This document shows positions 59,732 through 64,000 of a DNA stretch of 64,000 bases, piece by piece. Location: contig JBKHEJ010000001.1 in assembly GCA_046540855.1 (NCBI GenBank), positions 6,436 through 70,435 on the forward strand, read 5' to 3'. Under the pieces are notes generated by a model, which worked only from the letters and a program-made list of their open reading frames with translations, made no database searches and had not been told where the DNA came from. The stretch comes from T1Sed10-7 sp046540855 (GTDB taxonomy: Bacteria > Actinomycetota > Nitriliruptoria > Nitriliruptorales > Nitriliruptoraceae). The number at the start of each line of letters is the position of its first letter. Positions within the stretch are counted from its first letter, which is position 1. The position numbers were made by a program, and so were the translations under genes.

Positions 59732-60672
59732 GCAGCCGGTCCGGGCTGTTCGCCACCAGCGAGGGTTCCCGGCCTGAGGCCTTCGGGCCGGTCGAGTGGG
59801 CGCTGCTGGTGGGGACCGCGACCATCTGGGGGTCCTCCTACCTGTGGATCGAGCTGGGCCTGCGCAGCCTCGAACCCGGGGTGATCTCCGCGGCCCGTGT
59901 CCTGCTCGGTCTGGTCGCGATCTGGCTCGTCCCGCGCTCCCGGCGACCCATCGATGCTGCCGACCGGGGGCGGCTGTGGCTCCTCGGGCTCGGTTGGTTC
60001 GGGCTCCCCATGGTGACCTTCCCGATCGCCCAGGACCTCGGGGTGGCCTCCTCGGTGGTCGGGATGCTGAACGGCGCCATGCCCCTGCTCACGACCTTCT
60101 TCGCCTCCCTCCTCCTGCGCCGAGCACCCCGTCCACGGCAGGTCATCGGCGTGGTGGTCGGGTTCGCCGGTCTCGTGGCGATCACGGCGCCGAAGCTCGC
60201 AGGTGCCGATGCCACGGCGCTGGGCGTGGCGATCATCCTCGGGACGATGGTCGTCGGCAGCCTGCTCGTGAGCGTGCTGGTGCCGATGCAGCAGCGCTAC
60301 GGGGCGCTGCCGGTCCTCAGGCGCACGTTGACGATCGCGCTGGTGCCGACCCTGCCGTTGGCCGCGGTGGGCCTGCCCCGCTCGAGCGTCGAGCCGTTGA
60401 GCCTGCTCGCGATGCTGCCCCTCGGGCTCCTCAGCACCGGCCTCGCGTTCGTGCTGTGGACCACCCTGGTGGGGCGTACCGGCGCGAGCCGTGGCTCGGT
60501 CGTCAGCTACCTCGTGCCCGTCGTCGCGATCGTGCTCGGGGTGGCGGTGCTCGCGGAACCGGTGGAGCCGGTGGCGCTCGGGGGGACAGCGCTGGTCCTG
60601 CTCGGTGCCTGGGCGGTCTCCGGACGGGAGCAGGGTGCCGCTCCAGGGCTCGGCACCGTCCCCGAGCGCTGA
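59728..60672 (+). CDS. EamA-domain drug/metabolite (DMT) exporter
   Basis: 314 residues. Ten predicted membrane helices in two EamA repeats (first repeat beginning VEWALLVGTATIWGSSYLWI, second near GVAIILGTMVVGSLLVSVLV) with conserved GLALRSLEP-like loop and C-terminal basic tail. GTG 59728 overlaps the preceding stop. It probably exports a small metabolite; candidates are amino acids or a by-product of the LLM/peptidase enzymes. Last gene of the cupin operon. Confidence 0.87.
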   Translation: MSSRSGLFATSEGSRPEAFGPVEWALLVGTATIWGSSYLWIELGLRSLEPGVISAARVLLGLVAIWLVPRSRRPIDAADRGRLWLLGLGWFGLPMVTFPIAQDLGVASSVVGMLNGAMPLLTTFFASLLLRRAPRPRQVIGVVVGFAGLVAITAPKLAGADATALGVAIILGTMVVGSLLVSVLVPMQQRYGALPVLRRTLTIALVPTLPLAAVGLPRSSVEPLSLLAMLPLGLLSTGLAFVLWTTLVGRTGASRGSVVSYLVPVVAIVLGVAVLAEPVEPVALGGTALVLLGAWAVSGREQGAAPGLGTVPER

Positions 60673-60742
60673 CGCGCGGGTGCTGCTCGCCTACGGTGGC
60701 GGCCTACGCGCGGCGCCTTGCTCGCCGGCCCCCCCCGGGTGC

Positions 60743-60778
60743 TAGGCTCCGCCGTGGCACGAACGAACGCTCGTTCTG
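60743..60778 (+). promoter_or_regulatory. Promoter (-10 TAGGCT) with operator dyad for bioY
   Basis: TAGGCT (60743-60748), then after 10 bp ACGAACGAACGCTCGTTCTG (60759-60778), which fits all fixed positions of the consensus core. The same element as at the carboxylase promoter region, but far from it. Confidence 0.75.
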
Positions 60779-60822
60779 CACGGGTCCACCCTCGGATCCG
60801 TGCGCCGTCCCAGGAGAACAAC

Positions 60823-61404
60823 GTGAGCTCGATCGCCGCACCGAACCCGATCGCCCCGGGCCGTGTCCTGGCCGATCTCGTCCCTGGCAGCCGCGTCAAG
60901 GACGTGGCGCTGGTGGGCGCCTTCGCCGCCGCCATCGGCCTGTCGGCGCAGATCGCCGTCCCGCTCCCGTTCACCCCGGTGCCGGTCACCGGCCAGACCT
61001 TCGCCGTGCTCCTCGGCGCCGCGGCGCTCGGCGCCGGCCGTGCCACCCTCGGGGCCTCGCTCTACCTCGTCCTCGGGCTGGTCGGGGTCCCGTGGTTCAC
61101 CGCCACCGGCGGCGCCTCCTTCGGCTACATCGTCGGCTTCCTCGTCGCGGCGGCGCTCGTCGGCCGGCTCGCGCGGCTCGGCAACGACCGCACCGTCGGG
61201 CGGACGGTCGCGCTGATGGCGGTCGGCAACCTCGCGATCTACGCCTTCGGGGTCGCCGGTCTCGCGCTGTACCTCGGCGTCGGTGTGGTGGAGGCCACCG
61301 TTCTCGGCGCCGTCCCCTTCCTGGTCGGCGACGCCCTCAAGCTCGTCCTGGCCGCGGCGCTCCTGCCGGCCACCTGGAAGCTCGTCGGTCCCACGCAGGG
61401 CTGA
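60823..61404 (+). CDS. bioY: BioY, biotin-specific S component of an ECF importer
   Basis: 193 residues with six membrane helices and BioY signatures: AQIAVPLPFTPVPVTGQTFA, LLGAAALGAGRATLGASLYL, then GVPWFTATGGASFGYIVGFL and ALVGRLA. The G-rich loop after the second helix binds biotin. CAGGAG precedes GTG 60823; upstream open frame is leader. No bioM/N genes follow, so it either works alone or with a shared ECF module elsewhere. It carries the same operator as the peptide genes, which fits co-supply of biotin to the carboxylase at 7060-10304. Confidence 0.92.
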   Translation: MSSIAAPNPIAPGRVLADLVPGSRVKDVALVGAFAAAIGLSAQIAVPLPFTPVPVTGQTFAVLLGAAALGAGRATLGASLYLVLGLVGVPWFTATGGASFGYIVGFLVAAALVGRLARLGNDRTVGRTVALMAVGNLAIYAFGVAGLALYLGVGVVEATVLGAVPFLVGDALKLVLAAALLPATWKLVGPTQG

Positions 61405-61413
61405 CGCCCCACG

Positions 61414-61453
61414 GGCGCCGGCCGGCCGAACCCCCCGTCGGTCGGCCGGCGCC
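61414..61453 (+). terminator. Hairpin after bioY
   Basis: GGCGCCGGCCG (61414-61424) pairs with CGGCCGGCGCC (61443-61453) over 11 bp. The 18-nt loop can fold further. It starts 9 bp after the bioY stop and precedes the separate 2-oxoacid dehydrogenase operon. Confidence 0.65.
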
Positions 61454-61623
61454 GCTCCACCTACCCGGCCGGCGGGTCACCCTCGGACCGGTTCCGGTGC
61501 GGTGCCCACCGCACCTGTGGACGCTGCCGACCGCTCCGAGCGAGTGTTCGGGCCACCCCAGGCTCGTCGCTCCGCCCCGCAACTGCCGCACCGACCGATC
61601 CCGGCATCACCCTAGGAGCCCCC

Positions 61624-62670
61624 GTGGAACCGAAGCGGATCCTCGACGTCGACGGCACGCTGGTCGGCGAGCTCCCCGACAGCCTGGACGACGCCACCCT
61701 GCACGGGATGATGCGGCTGATGCTGGTCGGTCGGCGCCTGGACCAGAAGGCGATCGCGCTGCAGCGGCGTGGCAAGCTCGGCACCTACGCGCCGCTGTCC
61801 GGCCAGGAAGCAGCCTCGGTCGGTAGCTCCTTCGCGCTGGACACGAGCGTCGACCGGCTCGTGCCGCAGTACCGCGAGCAGCTCGCGATGCTGCACTGGG
61901 GGCTGCCGCTGGGCACCTACCTGCTCCAGCGGTACGGCCACCCCAAGGGCGCTCGACTGCCCGAGCACGGACGCCTCTACCCGCAGCAGGTGGCGCTCGC
62001 GGCGCACGCGCCGCACGCGGTCGGGCTGGCCTGGGGGCTGAAGCTGCGTGGCGAGCAGGCCGTGGCGATCTGCCACTTCGGTGACGGTGCCAGCTCCGAG
62101 GGGGACGCCCACGAGGCCATGAACCTCGCCGGGGTGACGAAGGCGCCCGTGATCTTCGTCGTCCAGAACAACAACTGGGCCATCTCGGTCCCGCTCAAGC
62201 TGCAGACCGCCGGGGTCATCGCCGCGCGCGCGGCGGGCGTGGGCATCGCCGGGGAGCGCGTCGACGGCAACGACGTCCTGGCGATGTTCGCGGCGACCCG
62301 CCGGGCACGCGAGCGAGCGCTCGCCGGCGACGGTGCCACGCTGCTCGAGGCCGTGACCTACCGCCTCGGCGCCCACACCACCGCCGACGATCCCACCAAG
62401 TACCTCGAACCCGGCGAACTCGAGGAGGCGCGCACCCGCGATCCGATCGAGCGCTTCCGGAGGTGGCTGACCTCCGAGAAGCTCTGGGACGAGGACCGTG
62501 AGGCCGCGGTGCTCGCCGAGATCGACGAGCTGATCGAGGAGGCCACCCACGACTTCGATGCCGCCGGCCCGGTCGACAAGGCGGCGATGTTCGACCAGGT
62601 GTTCGCCGAGGAGCCGGCGCGTCTGACCCGTCAGCGGCTCGCGTACGAGGCCGAGTGGAAGGGCGCCTGA
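61624..62670 (+). CDS. 2-oxoacid dehydrogenase E1 component, alpha subunit
   Basis: 348 residues. The thiamine diphosphate-binding motif runs from CHFGDGASSEGDAHEAMNLA to VVQNNNWAIS (GDG...NN spacing as expected). GQEAASVGSSFAL and PQYREQLAMLHWG near the start, AHTTADDPTKY near the end, fit pyruvate or branched-chain 2-oxoacid dehydrogenases. GTG 61624 follows AGGAGCC. It overlaps the beta subunit gene as TGATG. Substrate (pyruvate or branched-chain keto acids) is open; the amino-acid catabolic context favours branched chain. Confidence 0.92.
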   Translation: MEPKRILDVDGTLVGELPDSLDDATLHGMMRLMLVGRRLDQKAIALQRRGKLGTYAPLSGQEAASVGSSFALDTSVDRLVPQYREQLAMLHWGLPLGTYLLQRYGHPKGARLPEHGRLYPQQVALAAHAPHAVGLAWGLKLRGEQAVAICHFGDGASSEGDAHEAMNLAGVTKAPVIFVVQNNNWAISVPLKLQTAGVIAARAAGVGIAGERVDGNDVLAMFAATRRARERALAGDGATLLEAVTYRLGAHTTADDPTKYLEPGELEEARTRDPIERFRRWLTSEKLWDEDREAAVLAEIDELIEEATHDFDAAGPVDKAAMFDQVFAEEPARLTRQRLAYEAEWKGA

Positions 62671-63647
62671 TGCCGACCATGAGCATGATCGAGGCGATCC
62701 GCGCCGCCCTCCACGACGAGATGGCCTCCGACGAGCGCGTCATGGTGCTCGGCGAGGACGTCGGCAAGCAGGGCGGGGTGTTCCGCGCGACGGAGGGCCT
62801 GCAGGCCGCCTTCGGCATCGAGCGCGTCGTGGACACCCCGGTGTCGGAGGCGGCCATCGTCGGCGCCTCGATCGGGCTGGCCACCGCCGGGATGGTCCCC
62901 GTGGCCGAGCTGCAGTTCCTCGGCTTCGCCCACCAGGCCTTCCACCAGATCGGCTTCCAGCTCGGCCGCTTCCGGTACCGGACGCTCGGTCGGTTCCCGG
63001 TGCAGGTCACGATCCGCGCGCCCTACGGCGGTGGGGTCCACGCGCCGGAGCTGCACTCCGACGCCTTCGAGGCGATGCTCGCCAACGCGCCCGGCATCAA
63101 GATCGTCGCCCCCTCCACGGCCGCCGACGCCAAGGGGCTGCTCACCGCGGCCATCCGGGATCCCGACCCGGTCATCTTCCTCGAGGGGCTGAAGGGCTAC
63201 CGGCTCGTGCGCGACGAGGTCCCCGACGGCGACCACACCGTCCCCATCGGCCGGGCCCGCGTCGCGCGGGCCGGAACCGACGTCACGATCCTCGCGTGGA
63301 GCTACCAGGTGGTCAACGCGCTCGAAGCCGCTGATCGCGCGGCTGAGGAGGGCATCAGCGTCGAGGTGGTGGACGTCCGCTCGCTCGTGCCGCTGGACGA
63401 GGAGACGATCGCCACCTCGGTGTCACGCACGGGGCGGTGCATCACCGTGGAGGAGGCGCCCCGGACCGCAGGGTTCGGTGCGGAGCTGGTCGCCACCGTG
63501 CAGGAGCTGTGCTTCCTCGACCTCGAGGCGCCGATCGTCCGCCTGTCCGGGTTCGACACCCCCTACCCGATGCCGCTGATCGAGAACGACTACATCCCCG
63601 GCCCGGACCGCATCCTCGAGGCCATCCGGCGCACGGTCGAGTTCTAG
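62670..63647 (+). CDS. 2-oxoacid dehydrogenase E1 component, beta subunit
   Basis: 325 residues. MSMIEAIRAALHDEMASDER, EDVGKQGGVFRATEGL, VDTPVSEAAIVGASIGLATA and the C-terminal transketolase domain with SGFDTPYPMPLIENDYIPGP are typical. ATG 62670 sits on the alpha stop (TGATG); another ATG 9 bp on is also possible. Forms the alpha2-beta2 E1 with the preceding product; acts in the cytoplasm on 2-oxoacids, transferring the acyl group to E2 lipoyl arms. Confidence 0.92.
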   Translation: MPTMSMIEAIRAALHDEMASDERVMVLGEDVGKQGGVFRATEGLQAAFGIERVVDTPVSEAAIVGASIGLATAGMVPVAELQFLGFAHQAFHQIGFQLGRFRYRTLGRFPVQVTIRAPYGGGVHAPELHSDAFEAMLANAPGIKIVAPSTAADAKGLLTAAIRDPDPVIFLEGLKGYRLVRDEVPDGDHTVPIGRARVARAGTDVTILAWSYQVVNALEAADRAAEEGISVEVVDVRSLVPLDEETIATSVSRTGRCITVEEAPRTAGFGAELVATVQELCFLDLEAPIVRLSGFDTPYPMPLIENDYIPGPDRILEAIRRTVEF

Positions 63648-63656
63648 GAGCGCGAC

Positions 63657-64000
63657 GTGGTGACCGAGTTCCCCCTGCCCGACGTCGGTGAGGGCCTGGC
63701 CGAGGCCGAGGTCGTCCGGTGGCTGGTCGCACCTGGCGAGCCCGTCACGGCGGACCAGGAGTTCGTCGAGGTGGAGACCGACAAGGCCATCGTCGGCATC
63801 ACCTCCCCGGTGACCGGTGTGCTGGTCCGGCACGGCGCTGCCGAGGGGGAGATCGTCGCCGTCGGTGCCCTGCTCGCGGTGCTGGACGACGGCGCCGACG
63901 GTGCCGGCGACGCCGCCTCGCCTGCGACGGCCGTACCGGACCCGGGCGGCGGGGGCGCGAGCGCCGCAGTACGGATGCTGCCGGGGATCGAGGCGGACAT
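63657..64000 (+). CDS. Dihydrolipoyl acyltransferase (E2), N-terminal lipoyl domain, partial
   Basis: Runs off the window end. 114 residues visible: a lipoyl domain TEFPLPDVGEGLAEAEVVRW with lipoylated Lys in VEVETDKAIVGITSP, then an Ala/Gly/Asp/Pro-rich linker. GTG 63657 or 63660 (adjacent) follows AGGAG at the E1-beta stop. It should be the core acyltransferase to which E1 binds; only one lipoyl domain is visible in the part present. The linker ends with a possible start of the peripheral-subunit binding region. Confidence 0.9.
   Translation, partial: MVTEFPLPDVGEGLAEAEVVRWLVAPGEPVTADQEFVEVETDKAIVGITSPVTGVLVRHGAAEGEIVAVGALLAVLDDGADGAGDAASPATAVPDPGGGGASAAVRMLPGIEAD

Noticed and set aside
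61535..61554. Weak operator-like sequence (TCCGAGCGAGTGTTCGGGCC) before the E1-alpha gene
   Set aside because: It matches one arm of the dyad only and has no -10 placed as at the other sites. Not counted in the 16; a matrix scan could revive it.
1..64000. tRNA, rRNA, CRISPR arrays, riboswitches
   Set aside because: No cloverleaf-like or rRNA sequence, no evenly spaced short repeats and no recognisable riboswitch core was noticed. The only spaced repeats are the operator dyads, which are in promoter gaps and not an array.

Overview
The window is a high-GC, densely packed bacterial chromosome segment with GTG/ATG starts, GTGA/ATGA/TGATG gene overlaps and TAGNNT-type -10 boxes. F420/LLM-type flavin enzymes are abundant. 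Together this points to an actinobacterium, possibly a deep-branching class, but the rank cannot be fixed from the sequence alone. No rRNA, tRNA, CRISPR array, prophage or intact insertion sequence was seen.

Region 1 (1-10.3 kb) is acyl-CoA metabolism: a thiolase fragment, a class III CoA-transferase, an AtuA-type protein split around an enoyl-CoA hydratase, an Old Yellow Enzyme homologue, a TetR repressor, a MaoC hydratase, and a biotin-dependent acyl-CoA carboxylase (carboxyltransferase, biotin carboxylase, separate biotin carrier). Region 2 (10.3-39.4 kb) is a peptide uptake and hydrolysis block: a DUF885 metallopeptidase-like protein, an amidohydrolase, two lipoprotein peptide-binding proteins, an M20 peptidase, two gamma-glutamyltransferase-like Ntn hydrolases, a PPOX-fold protein, two giant tandem BNR/Asp-box propeller proteins, an OppDFBC transporter and a second permease pair with its own binding protein. 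Region 3 (39.4-60.7 kb) continues the theme with an S9 peptidase, four LLM flavin enzymes, a second amidohydrolase, a complete Opp-type transporter with binding protein, RidA, an M24 Xaa-Pro peptidase, a second DUF885 protein, cupin, AhpD-like proteins and a drug/metabolite exporter. Region 4 (60.7-64 kb) has the biotin importer BioY and a 2-oxoacid dehydrogenase complex (E1 alpha, E1 beta, start of E2).

The unifying feature is a 20-bp dyad, consensus nCGAACGAnCGnTCGTTCGn, found 16 times by eye and in front of almost every transcription unit in regions 1-3 and of bioY. At most promoters it lies 3-10 bp downstream of a TAGNNT -10 box, the position of a repressor operator. The embedded TetR gene is the obvious candidate regulator. 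The inferred system is one repressor controlling oligopeptide import, cytoplasmic peptide trimming, F420/flavin chemistry, CoA-linked carbon catabolism and supply of the biotin cofactor.

The segment has been rearranged. The accC 3' end/accB/S9-peptidase junction occurs twice. The copy at 10.3 kb keeps accB but only the first codons of the peptidase. The copy at 39.2-39.45 kb keeps the peptidase but only crippled accC/accB remnants. The 29 kb between them is therefore an insertion or a duplication resolved by reciprocal loss. The two BNR genes share a 2.2-kb tract that looks identical at DNA level while their 3' ends diverge strongly. A C-terminal scrap of an LLM oxidoreductase and an N-terminally truncated SDR are further relics.
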